Positions 22,787-31,903 of a stretch of 39,362 bases of DNA are shown here, piece after piece. Within the stretch, counting starts at the first letter, position 1; each line of letters begins with the position of its first letter. The stretch covers positions 1 to 39,362 of the forward strand of contig CAJLZE010000011.1 in the NCBI GenBank assembly GCA_905210995.1, in the 5' to 3' direction. The notes beneath the pieces are model-generated. The model did not search any database. It saw only the letters and a program-made list of their open reading frames with translations, and was not told where the DNA came from. This DNA comes from an uncultured Anaerotruncus sp. Lineage in GTDB: Bacteria; Bacillota; Clostridia; Oscillospirales; CAG-272. The translations under genes and the position numbers were made by a program.

Positions 22787-23851
22787 ATGAACACTGAAAT
22801 GTGCTTTCCGGGCATAAAAGGCAACGATGCTCTGCGTGCACGGCTCGCGCGTGACATCATCTCCGGTTCCGGTCTTGCCCACGCCTATGTAATCGAAGGT
22901 CGCCCGGGCAGCGGCAGGAGAACGATGGCAAAAAACATCGCCGCCGCACTCTGCTGCGAGCGTGCGGGAAGCGGATTGCCGCTCCCGTGCGGTGAATGCC
23001 CCGCCTGCCGCAAAATATTTGCCGGCATCTCCCCCGACGTTATAACAGTCACGCGTGAGGACGGCAAAGCGAGCATAGGCATCGACACGATAAGAGACCT
23101 GCGTACCGACGTTCACGTAATGCCGAACGAGCTTGACAGCAAGATATACATCATTGAGGACGCAGATACCATGACGGCGCAGGCACAGAACGCGTTGCTC
23201 CTGACACTTGAAGAACCGCCGGCATATCTCGTTTTCCTGCTGATCGCGGAAAACTCACGGAATATGCTTGAAACCATACGCTCGCGGGCTCCGTCGCTGA
23301 GAATGCAGCCCCTGCCGCCCGAAACAGTCGCCGCGATAGCAGCGGAAAGCTCCGCCGAAGCCGCAAGGATGCGAACGGAAGACCGGAACGCTTTTCGCGG
23401 TATCATTATGGCGGCTGACGGCAGTGCAGGACGCGCAATAGAGCTTTTCGAAGGCAAGGAAAAGGACGCTGTAACCGCACGGCGCGCCGCTGCGACGGAA
23501 TTCTGCCGCATTGCTTGCTCACGCGGTCACGGACGCGAGCTTCTCTCGGTGCTGTTCCCGTATTCGTCGGGAAAGCGCGATGAAGCAGCAAAGCTGCTCG
23601 GCGATATTTCGCTTGCACTGCGTGACCTTGCGCTACAGAAAAAAAGCGAGACTGCACCGCTGCGCTTCTTTGCCGACCGCGACGAAGCCGAGGCGCTGTG
23701 CGGCGAGTATACGCTCTCGCGTCTGATTGCACTCTACGATGCTACCGAGAAAGCCCGTGATCTTTTATTGCGCAACGCCAATACACGACTCACGATATTC
23801 AATCTCATGCAGGCTGCCGAATCCGTCGGCACACATAAAAACAAAGGATAA
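22787..23851 (+). CDS. holB: DNA polymerase III delta-prime subunit HolB
   Basis: Delta-prime is part of the clamp loader that sets the sliding clamp on DNA. The 354-residue protein has a P-loop-like segment GRPGSGRRT (38-46), in which the usual Lys is Arg, and a zinc-binding Cys cluster (Cys68, Cys71, Cys74 with Cys57). VHVMPNELDSKIYIIEDAD and NALLLTLEEPP are the usual clamp-loader segments, and IRSRAPSLRM carries the SRC-like motif changed to SRA. Degenerate ATP sites are known in delta-prime of other bacteria. It precedes ricT by 20 bases, as in many Bacillota. Confidence 0.9.
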   Translation: MNTEMCFPGIKGNDALRARLARDIISGSGLAHAYVIEGRPGSGRRTMAKNIAAALCCERAGSGLPLPCGECPACRKIFAGISPDVITVTREDGKASIGIDTIRDLRTDVHVMPNELDSKIYIIEDADTMTAQAQNALLLTLEEPPAYLVFLLIAENSRNMLETIRSRAPSLRMQPLPPETVAAIAAESSAEAARMRTEDRNAFRGIIMAADGSAGRAIELFEGKEKDAVTARRAAATEFCRIACSRGHGRELLSVLFPYSSGKRDEAAKLLGDISLALRDLALQKKSETAPLRFFADRDEAEALCGEYTLSRLIALYDATEKARDLLLRNANTRLTIFNLMQAAESVGTHKNKG

Positions 23852-23871
23852 TCATTAAGGAAACAGATAAA

Positions 23872-25374
23872 ATGGACGAGAACAACGAAAAAATACCGCA
23901 GGAAAAACCGGCGCATGCCGCAAGCAACGGAGGCAGTGCTCAGAACCGCGAACGCCGCAGCAGAAATAACGGAAGGCGCCCCGGTAAGCGCCCACCGAAC
24001 AACCGCAAAAACGATCGCCAACCGCGTGACGCCGCCGAAGGTGCGGAAGCGGCTCAGGCAAAACGCCCGCAGACAGATGCGCGTCCGCAGAAAACAGCGC
24101 AGCCGAAAAGCCCGGACGGGCAGAAAAAACGCCCCGAAGCGGTCAAGGGCACCCCTAAAAACGATAAACGTGACCGTGGCGGAAAGCGTCGCCCTCAGCA
24201 GCAGAACGAGCCGCCGGAGCGCCGGGGCGCATCCGCAGTTCCCACCGATGCAGCAGAACGCCCGCGCAGAACTGCCGGTGACGTGCAGCCGGCGACGGAT
24301 ACGCTCGATCGCTTTGCCGATATCTCGCTTTCGGGATCCGGAAGGCTCGGTCTTGCCTCCTCAAGCGTAATCGCCGACGAGTCAGACGATGCTCCCCTCC
24401 CCCCCGATGCGTTCCGCATACCAGACTCCGAGATCCTTCCGGAATGCCTGCTTCCTCATGAATCCGCTCCGGCTGAAGTCCAGACGCCGACACAAGACTT
24501 GACCGAGGTGGTCGGGGTACGCTTTGAAAACTCGGGAAAGACATATTATTTCGCCCCCGGCGCCGACAAATTCAAACGCGGCGAGCATGCCATCGTGGAA
24601 ACATCCCGCGGCGTTGAATACGGCGAGATAAGTATGGGTAACACATTTGTACCCAACAGTGAAATAGTTCAGCCACTGCGTGCCGTCGGACGCCGCGCCA
24701 ATGAAAACGACGCAAAGCGCAACGAGGAAAACCATCGCCGTGAGGCCGAAGCTATGAAGGTCTGCGCCGAAAAAATAGCTGCGCACGGGCTCGACATGAA
24801 GCTTGTCGGCTCAAGCTATACCTTTGATAATTCAAAGCTGATATTCTACTTCACCGCTGCAGGACGCGTTGATTTTCGTGAACTTGTCAAGGATCTTGCA
24901 GCCGTTTTCCGCACACGCATAGAGCTGCGGCAGATAGGCATACGCGACGAAGCAAAAATGATAGGCGGCTGCGGCGTGTGCGGCAGAAAGCTCTGCTGCG
25001 CCAGCTTCCTGCCGAACTTTGCGCAGGTCTCGATCCGCATGGCAAAGGAGCAGGGGCTCTCTCTCAGCTCATCGAAAATCTCCGGCTGCTGCGGCAGACT
25101 CATGTGCTGCCTGCGCTTTGAGCATGAGACATACGAGCGCGAGATCAGGCTCACCCCGCCGGTGGATTCCATTGTCGAGACAGTGGACGGCAGGGGCACC
25201 GTTACCGAAAACAGTCCAATCGCGGGCACCGTAAAGGTCCGACTTGACGAAAAGCCCGGCGATCCGCCGCGCGTTTACAAGCGCGACGATGTAAAGATCA
25301 TCTCACGCGGCAGCCGCCGAAATGACGACGTGGGTAACGGAGATGACGACCGTGACGTCGTAACCGACGAATAA
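23872..25374 (+). CDS. ricT: RicT/YaaT (PSP1-domain) protein with long N-terminal extension
   Basis: The C-terminal 290 residues are a RicT/YaaT protein. In B. subtilis RicT works with RicA and RicF in a complex that binds iron-sulfur clusters and helps RNase Y mature mRNAs. The PSP1 core starts near residue 211 (TEVVGVRFENSGKTYYF); the conserved cysteines are at 367, 370, 375, 376, 406, 407, 412 and 413 (GGCGVCGRKLCC and SGCCGRLMCC). The first ~210 residues are low-complexity, rich in Arg, Lys, Pro, Gln and Asn, likely disordered and possibly RNA-binding; the B. subtilis protein is only about 275 residues. The start follows AAGGAA, and the frame is open throughout. Confidence 0.9.
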   Translation: MDENNEKIPQEKPAHAASNGGSAQNRERRSRNNGRRPGKRPPNNRKNDRQPRDAAEGAEAAQAKRPQTDARPQKTAQPKSPDGQKKRPEAVKGTPKNDKRDRGGKRRPQQQNEPPERRGASAVPTDAAERPRRTAGDVQPATDTLDRFADISLSGSGRLGLASSSVIADESDDAPLPPDAFRIPDSEILPECLLPHESAPAEVQTPTQDLTEVVGVRFENSGKTYYFAPGADKFKRGEHAIVETSRGVEYGEISMGNTFVPNSEIVQPLRAVGRRANENDAKRNEENHRREAEAMKVCAEKIAAHGLDMKLVGSSYTFDNSKLIFYFTAAGRVDFRELVKDLAAVFRTRIELRQIGIRDEAKMIGGCGVCGRKLCCASFLPNFAQVSIRMAKEQGLSLSSSKISGCCGRLMCCLRFEHETYEREIRLTPPVDSIVETVDGRGTVTENSPIAGTVKVRLDEKPGDPPRVYKRDDVKIISRGSRRNDDVGNGDDDRDVVTDE

Positions 25375-25439
25375 ACCGCCCGTTTGGACATTTTCGGAAT
25401 ATTTAAGCTGATTTTTAATATTTATTTTTCAAAAAGCAC

Positions 25440-25467
25440 TTGCATATCTCTGCATTTGTGCTACAAT
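25440..25467 (+). promoter_or_regulatory. Likely promoter of the ferredoxin gene
   Basis: TTGCAT (25440-25445) and TACAAT (25462-25467) are 16 bases apart; TATAAT overlaps at 25467-25472. The ferredoxin start at 25498 is 30 bases further on. Confidence 0.55.
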
Positions 25468-25497
25468 ATAATCATTCTCATATGGAGGTAAACTGCT

Positions 25498-25668
25498 ATG
25501 GCATACAAGATCAGTGATGATTGCATCGCCTGCGGCACCTGCGCGGCTGAATGCCCCGTCGGCGCTATCAGCGAGGGCGACGGCAAATACGTAATCGACC
25601 CCGATAAGTGCATAGAATGCGGCGCCTGCGCCGGCGTATGTCCTGTCGAGGCTCCCAAAGCCGAGTAA
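25498..25668 (+). CDS. Clostridial-type 2[4Fe-4S] ferredoxin
   Basis: The 56-residue product is a small two-cluster electron-transfer ferredoxin. Two CxxCxxCxxxCP motifs are complete: Cys9, Cys12, Cys15, Cys19 and Cys38, Cys41, Cys44, Cys48. The last Cys of each motif serves the other cluster, as in clostridial ferredoxins. It starts MAYKISDDCIACG and has a TATGGAGG ribosome site nine bases upstream. It has its own promoter and terminator, so it is a separate, probably strongly expressed unit. It would serve hydrogenases, pyruvate:ferredoxin oxidoreductase or iron-sulfur enzymes such as QueH, none of which can be assigned from position. Confidence 0.95.
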   Translation: MAYKISDDCIACGTCAAECPVGAISEGDGKYVIDPDKCIECGACAGVCPVEAPKAE

Positions 25669-25693
25669 GGCATCAAAGCGGGATATTCCCGTC

Positions 25694-25732
25694 AACCGGG
25701 CTGTCGTGCATAAGCGCGTCAGCCCGGTTTTT
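25694..25732 (+). terminator. Terminator after the ferredoxin gene
   Basis: A perfect 10-bp stem (25694-25703 with 25720-25729) ends in TTTTT. Confidence 0.9.
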
Positions 25733-25774
25733 ACTCCGCCAATGAAGATCAATAAAGAAAGGTCTTATTACTTC

Positions 25775-26572
25775 ATGCATCCGGATATAAAACTGATGCC
25801 CGATGAACGCCTGTGCGCCGTCGGGGAGCACCTGAACATAATTCAGAAAACGCGCGGGCTCCGATGGGGCACCGATTCATATCTGCTTGCGGCATATATG
25901 AGAAAAAGCAATGCGCGCGCCTGCGAACTCGGCTGCGGCACGGGGGTCATTTCCCTGCTCTGCGCGGCGCACGGCAAATTCCCCGAAATACGTGCGCTTG
26001 AGATACAGCCCGAATACGCCGAGCTTGCGGAAAGAAATGCACGGCTGAACGGATTTGATAAAATATTCATTCCCGAATGCGGCGATGTGCGCGACGCGCG
26101 CCCCGAACGGCTCGGCGGGAGGTTCGACGTTGTGTTTTCGAACCCGCCCTATATGCGCGCCGACACGGGACATCCCTCGGACGTTCCGGAAAAGCTGATA
26201 GCTCGGCATGAGATATTCGGCGGGATCACGGATTTCTGTGCGGCTGCCGCACGACTTCTCAACTTCGGCGGGCTTTTTATATGCGTATTCCGCCCCAACC
26301 GCCTGCCGGATCTTTTTGAGGCGTTGCGCGTCAACAATCTCGAACCTAAACGCATGACCGAAATATACCCCGACGCCGCCTCGCGCCCGTCGGCTGTTAT
26401 AGTTGAGTCAAAGCTCGGCGCCGGTCCGTCGCTTGAGGTAACGCGTCCGCTCATATTCTATGCAAACGACGTAAGCGACGGCACGCCGCGCACTATGACA
26501 CCGCAGGCTGCGCGCATCTACGATACCTGCTCATTCGCCGAAAACGACCGTTATCAAGGAGACAACACATGA
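25775..26572 (+). CDS. tRNA1(Val) adenine-37 N6-methyltransferase-like (TrmN6/YabB family)
   Basis: The 265-residue protein is a class I SAM-dependent methyltransferase of the TrmN6 type, which methylates A37 of tRNA1(Val) in E. coli. The SAM-binding motif is ACELGCGTGVISLLC (49-63), and the catalytic NPPY is at 123-126, typical of N6-adenine enzymes. RGLRWGTDSYLLAAY is the family's N-terminal signature. The ATG at 25775 is chosen over one at 25742, which lies in the ferredoxin terminator. Its stop overlaps the HAD start (ATGA). Whether its tRNA is the same as in E. coli cannot be told. Confidence 0.85.
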   Translation: MHPDIKLMPDERLCAVGEHLNIIQKTRGLRWGTDSYLLAAYMRKSNARACELGCGTGVISLLCAAHGKFPEIRALEIQPEYAELAERNARLNGFDKIFIPECGDVRDARPERLGGRFDVVFSNPPYMRADTGHPSDVPEKLIARHEIFGGITDFCAAAARLLNFGGLFICVFRPNRLPDLFEALRVNNLEPKRMTEIYPDAASRPSAVIVESKLGAGPSLEVTRPLIFYANDVSDGTPRTMTPQAARIYDTCSFAENDRYQGDNT

Positions 26573-27237
26573 GTTCCGAATTAGCCTTCCGCTGTCTTGT
26601 GCTCGACCACGACGACACGACCGTTCTCTCAACACCGGAGGTAAACTATCCGGCATTCCTCGACACCATGAAAAAGCTGCGTCCCGGCGTGCATTACGAC
26701 TATGAGACATTTATTGATTACTGCTGTGACCCGGGGTTTGAACCGTTTTACCGCAACATTCTCGGATTTACCGACAGCGAGATGAAATACGAATTCGACA
26801 ATTGGCAGGAATTTGTAAAGCGCACGATACCCGAGGCGGTCCCGGGACTCGGCGAAATAATAAAAAAATATCGCAGCGCAGGCGGCAAGCTGTTTGTCGT
26901 ATCGCATTCATACGCTTCAAACATCTTGCGCGACTGGCAGCACGATTTTGATATGCAGCCCGACGGCGTTTACGCGTGGGAACTCGGTGAGGGCAAACGA
27001 AAGCCGGATCCATATCCCCTGCTTGATATAATGAAGAACAACGGCTTTGCCCCGCAGGATCTTCTTATGGTCGATGATCTGAAGCCGGGACTTGATATGT
27101 CACGCACTGCCGGCGTGCGCTTTGCCGCTGCGGGATGGGCGCGCCAGAGCCGCAAGATCGAAGAGCTTATGCGCCGCGAGAGCGACTATTACCTTAACAC
27201 CGTCAAAGATCTGGAGGACTTACTTTTCAGCATATGA
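26569..27237 (+). CDS. HAD-superfamily hydrolase
   Basis: The 222-residue protein is a HAD-type phosphatase. The catalytic DxDxT is DHDDT (13-17), motif II is the serine in VVSHS and motif III with the Lys is KRKPDPYPL; the acidic MVDDLKPGLDM completes the site. The cap is helical (about 20-90). The substrate is not evident; related proteins act on sugar phosphates and nucleotides. It sits between trmN6-like and ttcA-like genes with ATGA overlaps on both sides, so it is coupled to two tRNA-modifying enzymes. Confidence 0.85.
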   Translation: MSSELAFRCLVLDHDDTTVLSTPEVNYPAFLDTMKKLRPGVHYDYETFIDYCCDPGFEPFYRNILGFTDSEMKYEFDNWQEFVKRTIPEAVPGLGEIIKKYRSAGGKLFVVSHSYASNILRDWQHDFDMQPDGVYAWELGEGKRKPDPYPLLDIMKNNGFAPQDLLMVDDLKPGLDMSRTAGVRFAAAGWARQSRKIEELMRRESDYYLNTVKDLEDLLFSI

Positions 27238-28007
27238 GCGACACAAAACGAATTCTCAGCTATATACGCCGCGCCTGCGACGATTACAATATGATAGAAG
27301 AAGGCGACAAAATCGCCATCGGCATATCCGGCGGCAAGGACTCTCTGACCCTCCTGACCGCGCTTGCGGAAATGCGGCGGTTTTATCCGAAAAAGTACAG
27401 TCTTTGCGGGATCAGCATCGACATGGGGCTTGAAGGCATGGATTTTTCAGCCGTTGCCGACTATTGCCGCAGTCTTGATGTTGAATATCACATAATCCCA
27501 TCCGACATTTCAAAAGTCGTTTTCGAGTACCGTAAGGAGCACAATCCCTGCTCGCTCTGCGCAAAAATGCGTCGCGGCGCGCTGAACAACGCAGCACACA
27601 GCCTCGGCTGCAACAAGGTCGCTCTCGGGCACCATTTCGATGACGTTGTCGAGACCTTCATGCTCAATCTTTTCTTTGAAGGAAGGATAGGGGTGTTCAG
27701 CCCGGTCACATATCTGTCGCGCAGCGACGTGACGGTCATCCGCCCGATGATATATATGCCGGAAAAGGACATACGCTACTTTGCAAAAAAGGCAGAGCTC
27801 CCGGTAGTGGAATCCACCTGCCCTGCCGACAAGCATACCGAGCGTGAGGAGATGAAGCAGTTTTTGGCGCGCCTCGACCGTGAGAACCGCGGGCTGAAAT
27901 ACCGTATTTACGGCGCGATACAGCGCGGCGAGGTCGACGGCTTTCGCGATTTCGGCAGAATGGCAGGCATAAAAGTATATGCCGAAGATAAAAAAGAAGA
28001 TGAATGA
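27234..28007 (+). CDS. TtcA-like tRNA thiolation protein
   Basis: The 257-residue protein belongs to the PP-loop ATPases of the TtcA/TtuA type, which put sulfur into tRNA (2-thiocytidine-32 for TtcA). It has the P-loop SGGKDS (32-37), the CxxC of the family in NPCSLCAKMRRG (Cys106, Cys109), GHHFDDVVET, and a later Cys196, the third ligand of the iron-sulfur cluster in TtcA. The position at the end of a trmN6-HAD-ttcA string fits a tRNA role. The exact nucleoside is inferred. Confidence 0.88.
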   Translation: MSDTKRILSYIRRACDDYNMIEEGDKIAIGISGGKDSLTLLTALAEMRRFYPKKYSLCGISIDMGLEGMDFSAVADYCRSLDVEYHIIPSDISKVVFEYRKEHNPCSLCAKMRRGALNNAAHSLGCNKVALGHHFDDVVETFMLNLFFEGRIGVFSPVTYLSRSDVTVIRPMIYMPEKDIRYFAKKAELPVVESTCPADKHTEREEMKQFLARLDRENRGLKYRIYGAIQRGEVDGFRDFGRMAGIKVYAEDKKEDE

Positions 28008-28008
28008 C

Positions 28009-28044
28009 AAAAAACGGTTGCCGCTATGCGGCAACCGTTTTTTT
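28009..28044. terminator. Terminator after the ttcA-like gene
   Basis: A perfect 16-bp stem (28009-28024 with 28028-28043) with loop TAT, an A-rich left end and a T-rich right end, works in both directions between the convergent ttcA-like and asnA genes. Confidence 0.9.
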
Positions 28045-28054
28045 GTCGGCCTGA

Positions 28055-29059
28055 TCAAAGTAGGAATATCCCCGCCTTTTCGCAAGCCTCGATCTCGGCA
28101 CGCGGCCAGCAGGATGCCTGCACCTCACCGATATGAGCCTTACGGAGGAAAAACATACATATCCTTGACTGACCTATACCGCCACCGATCGAATACGGCA
28201 GCTCACCTGCAAGCAAAGCGCGATGGAAAGGCAGTTCTGCTCTCTCCGGGCAGCCCGCAACAGCAAGCTGGCGACGCATGGCGTCCTCATCCACACGTAT
28301 GCCCATGCTTGAGAGCTCAAGCGCAATGTCAAGCACCGGGTAATAAACGATTATATCACCGTTAAGTGACCAGTCATCGTAGTCGGGCGCTCTGCCGTCG
28401 TGCGGCTTGCCGTCGGCAAGTGCGCCGCCTATTCCCTGAAGAAATATTGCTCCATGCTCCCTTGCCGCACGGTATTCGCGCTCCTTGGGAGTGAGTGTGG
28501 GATATTTTTCCTCGAGCTCACGTGTAGTCACAAATGTGATCGCAGGCGGCAGCAAATGACCTATAAAGTTATAGTCATCGGCGATATAGTTTTCTGTCTG
28601 ACGGAGGGCGTCATATATATATCTCACCGTAGAATGCAGCGTCTCAACGGTCCGCTCCGATCTCAGTATGACCTTCTCCCAGTCCCACTGATCGACAAAT
28701 ACCGAGTGTATATTGTCGGTATCCTCATCGCGCCGTATGGCATTCATATCGGTATAAAGTCCTTCGCCCGGTGCAAAGCCGTACTTTTTCAGAGCATAGC
28801 GCTTCCACTTCGCAAGCGAATGGACCACCTCATAGCTGCCGTCGCAGTTCTTGATATCAAACGCCACCGGGCGTTCGACGCCGTTAAGGTTGTCGTTGAG
28901 TCCGGTAGCGGAGTCAACAAAAACGGGAGCCGACACGCGGCGGAGGTTGAGCTGGTTGGCAAGGTCGGTCTGGAAGAAATCTTTGACCTTTTTTATTGCG
29001 ATCTGTGTCTGACGCGCCGTCAGACGCGACTTATAACCATCGGGAAGAATGAGTGCCAT
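28055..29059 (-). CDS. asnA: Aspartate-ammonia ligase AsnA
   Basis: AsnA makes asparagine from aspartate, ammonia and ATP. The 334-residue product has the class II synthetase-like fold of this family. Its landmarks are RVSAPVFVDSATGLNDNLNG, the ATP-binding region with RRDEDTDNIHSVFVDQWDWE and the C-terminal SYxIGGGIGQSRICMF type segment, seen as YSIGGGIGQSR. It has a consensus promoter just upstream (29093-29121) and a bidirectional terminator after it. It follows the permease gene on the same strand but is separately promoted. Confidence 0.95.
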   Translation of the reverse strand: MALILPDGYKSRLTARQTQIAIKKVKDFFQTDLANQLNLRRVSAPVFVDSATGLNDNLNGVERPVAFDIKNCDGSYEVVHSLAKWKRYALKKYGFAPGEGLYTDMNAIRRDEDTDNIHSVFVDQWDWEKVILRSERTVETLHSTVRYIYDALRQTENYIADDYNFIGHLLPPAITFVTTRELEEKYPTLTPKEREYRAAREHGAIFLQGIGGALADGKPHDGRAPDYDDWSLNGDIIVYYPVLDIALELSSMGIRVDEDAMRRQLAVAGCPERAELPFHRALLAGELPYSIGGGIGQSRICMFFLRKAHIGEVQASCWPRAEIEACEKAGIFLL

Positions 29060-29092
29060 TTTAGGTGTACCTCGGATTAAAAATATGCGCTT

Positions 29093-29121
29093 ATTATATC
29101 ATCCCGAGGGCAGCGTGTCAA
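29093..29121 (-). promoter_or_regulatory. Consensus promoter of asnA
   Basis: On the minus strand TTGACA (29121-29116) and TATAAT (29098-29093) have a 17-base spacer, starting only 17 bases after the permease stop. No terminator separates the two. Confidence 0.85.
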
Positions 29122-29138
29122 CCTCCGACGCAAAATTT

Positions 29139-31901
29139 TCAAAGATTTTCGTTTTTCAGGGCGTCTATGGGGTTATCATTTCTTATCATGTGCATCGAAT
29201 ACATCATCGCGGCAAACACCACGGCAAAAACACTGCAAACGGCGATCGCAACACTGTACCACGGGATGTAAAATTCGGTCGTATATGCGTTGCACACTGT
29301 TCGCCATATCAGATATGTCACCGCGAATGCCGCGGGAAGTCCCCATTCAAGCCCGCGTATACCGTAACGTGCGCACTCGAAATTCATCATGCGGCGAAAA
29401 CCTCCGCTTGTAAGCCCCACCGATTTGAGCATTGCAAACTCACGGCGGCGCAAAAGGATATTCGTTGATATCGTGTTGAACATATTCGCCATGGCGATAA
29501 GGGATATCAGAACTATAAAACCGTATGAGAATACGTTTATGACCGTGACCATGCGGCGCTCAGATTCAACGCTTTCAGCCTGATCCTCAAGCAGAGCCGT
29601 ATCAAGTCCCGCCGAAAGCAGGAGAGTCTTCATCGCGCTGTAAGCCGCGGTGTGATCGTCGACTGAAAAATTGTAATACACCCTGCTGCGCAGATTGTCA
29701 TTGCCGGAAAATTCACTGTCCTTTATCACACCGTCAAGGACAGATGCCGGATATATCAGCAGCACCGTGCCGGAATTTATGCTGACAGTCGGTTTTTTAT
29801 CTATCTGTGCTCCTACTGTGAAATCCGTGCGTATAACAGCTTCACTGTCCGGCAGTGCAAGCGCCCGCGAGCGATCGGGAGTTTTGCCCGCATTGTAGAC
29901 CGAATCAAGGTATTCGAGCGGATAGTAGTAATTTATATTTTCCCCGTCATCACCCGTGACCGTCTCGTCAAGTCCATAGCCTTTGATCCTCTTTCGTGTT
30001 TCCGAGTGAGCGGTAAACGGCAAGCCGCTCTTTTTTATCACAGATGTGCCCACCCATTTGGTCGATTCTCCGCTCTGACGCATGCCCGCGGTTATTTTGT
30101 CGTATATCAGCGCCTTCGGTCGATCCGCATCGAAGTATTCATTCGGCGAAACGCCGTTATCACTGCAGAGCGAGCGGAAGGAACCGTCGTCGATAAACAT
30201 AGCGGTCGTTAGTATGCTCACGCTGTCATTCTTGGTTATTGCCATAAATTCCTCTGCGTGAGCGGCAAAAAAGCCGTCGATATCGGATGCTGGAAAGTCC
30301 AGATAAAAGGAAGTATATCTGAGCCACATGCCGTCCCGCACACCGGAAGCGCTCATGAGCATTTTATAGATCGCGTCAGGGTCGGCGGACACATCTTCGC
30401 TGTCGCTCCAATATGAAATGTCTGCTCCTTTGTCAATAGTATCCGAAATGCCGTTCACCATACCTGTCATATAAGAGCAGAAGGATGAGGCGGATATGAA
30501 CAGCGTCACGCTGAGAAAGAGAGAGATTATAGTTGAACGGCATCTCCTGCGGTTGCGGGCAAAGTTTTTCGCCGAAATCATACCTTCAAATCCGAATATC
30601 TTCTGCGCAAGACGCGATGTGCGCACACTGCGGCGGCTCAGCTTTATATCGTCGGACTGTCTGAGTGCATCAATGGGAGATAGGCGCATGGCACGTCTCG
30701 CGGGTATCCACGCCGACACGAGCGCCGTGACAAGGCATATGAGCGCTGCCGCAAGCAGCCCCCATGGGGTTATGACAAGGTACATACCCACATTTTCGCC
30801 GCTTCTGAGCAAAAAGCCGAATGAATCGCGCAGACACCACAGCGTGATCCCTATGCCCGCACACCCTGCAAGCATTCCGAGCGGTATGCCGACCGCGCAA
30901 AGCACGAGCGCTTCGTATATGACCGTGCCGCGTATCTGCCGACGCGTCGCACCGATCGATTTCAGCATTCCGAACTGACGTGTACGCTCACTGACCGATA
31001 TTGAAAAGGAATTGTATATAAGCGACACCGAGCCGCAGAATATCATAAGCACAAGTATCGCCACCATACCGTAAAGCACGCTGACGATGCCGCTGTTTGA
31101 CGATACACCGTAGTATATAAGCAGATTGGTGTGTTGTGTAAGCTCTCCCGGTATCTCACCGCTCACCGCCAGTCTGTCGAGCTTGTAAGGATGGTCAAGC
31201 GTAAAGAAAGCACGGTATGCTCCGGTACCGCCGCCAAAGGTCAGCGCCGTATATCCCGGGCAGTCAAACACCTCGATGTTTGTTGACAGCCTTTCGAATA
31301 TACCGACGACGGTATAGCTCTTCTCCACAGTATCGGTAACGGAATCAAAGACGGTAAACGAATCGTCCGTAGACTCATATACAAGCGCACGATTCTCCTC
31401 TGCGGGCACTGTTCCGTCTGTCACGCGTCTGCCGACGTCAAGCGTTACCGTGTCGCCGATCTTCCAGTCAACATCGCCGTTGCTTTTCAGGTGTGTGGGA
31501 ATAGCGATCTCACTGCCGTTCTGCGGCATTCTGCCGTCGATCATATTTACCGAAACAAGGTCGCAAAAATCGCTGTCAACAGATTCGATGAGCAGATACG
31601 GTTTGTATTTGTTGCTGCTGCCCACATTTGCCCAGCCGACCTGCTGCCACGTCACGACCTTGCTGACGCCGTCTGCGCTTCTGAGCTTTTCAACCCCCTC
31701 GGCATCCATGCTGCCGAAATATGCGTGATAAGACCCCGTCTGCTTTTCCTCCGCACGGAGAAGAAACGCCAGACCGCTGTATGCCGCCTCAATAACAGCC
31801 GTGAACATTGCCATTGAAAGCATGATACCGACCACCGTCACGATGCTGCGTACACGGTTTTTGCGCAGCGATCTCCATGTGAATTTATGAAAGATATTCA
31901 T
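29139..31901 (-). CDS. FtsX/MacB-type ABC permease
   Basis: The 920-residue membrane protein has two FtsX-like halves. The first has one helix (about 18-40), a large outside domain (about 40-265) and three helices to about 400; the second repeats this with a single helix near 450-475, an outside domain and three helices near 785-905. Motifs such as RTRQFGMLKSIGATRRQI and RRREFAMLKSVGLTSGG mark the coupling loops of both halves. It pairs with the ATPase just upstream (two-base gap). Such pairs act in antimicrobial-peptide defence, lipoprotein handling or mechanotransmission; substrate unknown. The two-component pair upstream suggests stress or peptide response. Confidence 0.88.
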   Translation of the reverse strand: MNIFHKFTWRSLRKNRVRSIVTVVGIMLSMAMFTAVIEAAYSGLAFLLRAEEKQTGSYHAYFGSMDAEGVEKLRSADGVSKVVTWQQVGWANVGSSNKYKPYLLIESVDSDFCDLVSVNMIDGRMPQNGSEIAIPTHLKSNGDVDWKIGDTVTLDVGRRVTDGTVPAEENRALVYESTDDSFTVFDSVTDTVEKSYTVVGIFERLSTNIEVFDCPGYTALTFGGGTGAYRAFFTLDHPYKLDRLAVSGEIPGELTQHTNLLIYYGVSSNSGIVSVLYGMVAILVLMIFCGSVSLIYNSFSISVSERTRQFGMLKSIGATRRQIRGTVIYEALVLCAVGIPLGMLAGCAGIGITLWCLRDSFGFLLRSGENVGMYLVITPWGLLAAALICLVTALVSAWIPARRAMRLSPIDALRQSDDIKLSRRSVRTSRLAQKIFGFEGMISAKNFARNRRRCRSTIISLFLSVTLFISASSFCSYMTGMVNGISDTIDKGADISYWSDSEDVSADPDAIYKMLMSASGVRDGMWLRYTSFYLDFPASDIDGFFAAHAEEFMAITKNDSVSILTTAMFIDDGSFRSLCSDNGVSPNEYFDADRPKALIYDKITAGMRQSGESTKWVGTSVIKKSGLPFTAHSETRKRIKGYGLDETVTGDDGENINYYYPLEYLDSVYNAGKTPDRSRALALPDSEAVIRTDFTVGAQIDKKPTVSINSGTVLLIYPASVLDGVIKDSEFSGNDNLRSRVYYNFSVDDHTAAYSAMKTLLLSAGLDTALLEDQAESVESERRMVTVINVFSYGFIVLISLIAMANMFNTISTNILLRRREFAMLKSVGLTSGGFRRMMNFECARYGIRGLEWGLPAAFAVTYLIWRTVCNAYTTEFYIPWYSVAIAVCSVFAVVFAAMMYSMHMIRNDNPIDALKNENL

Positions 31902-31903
31902 CT

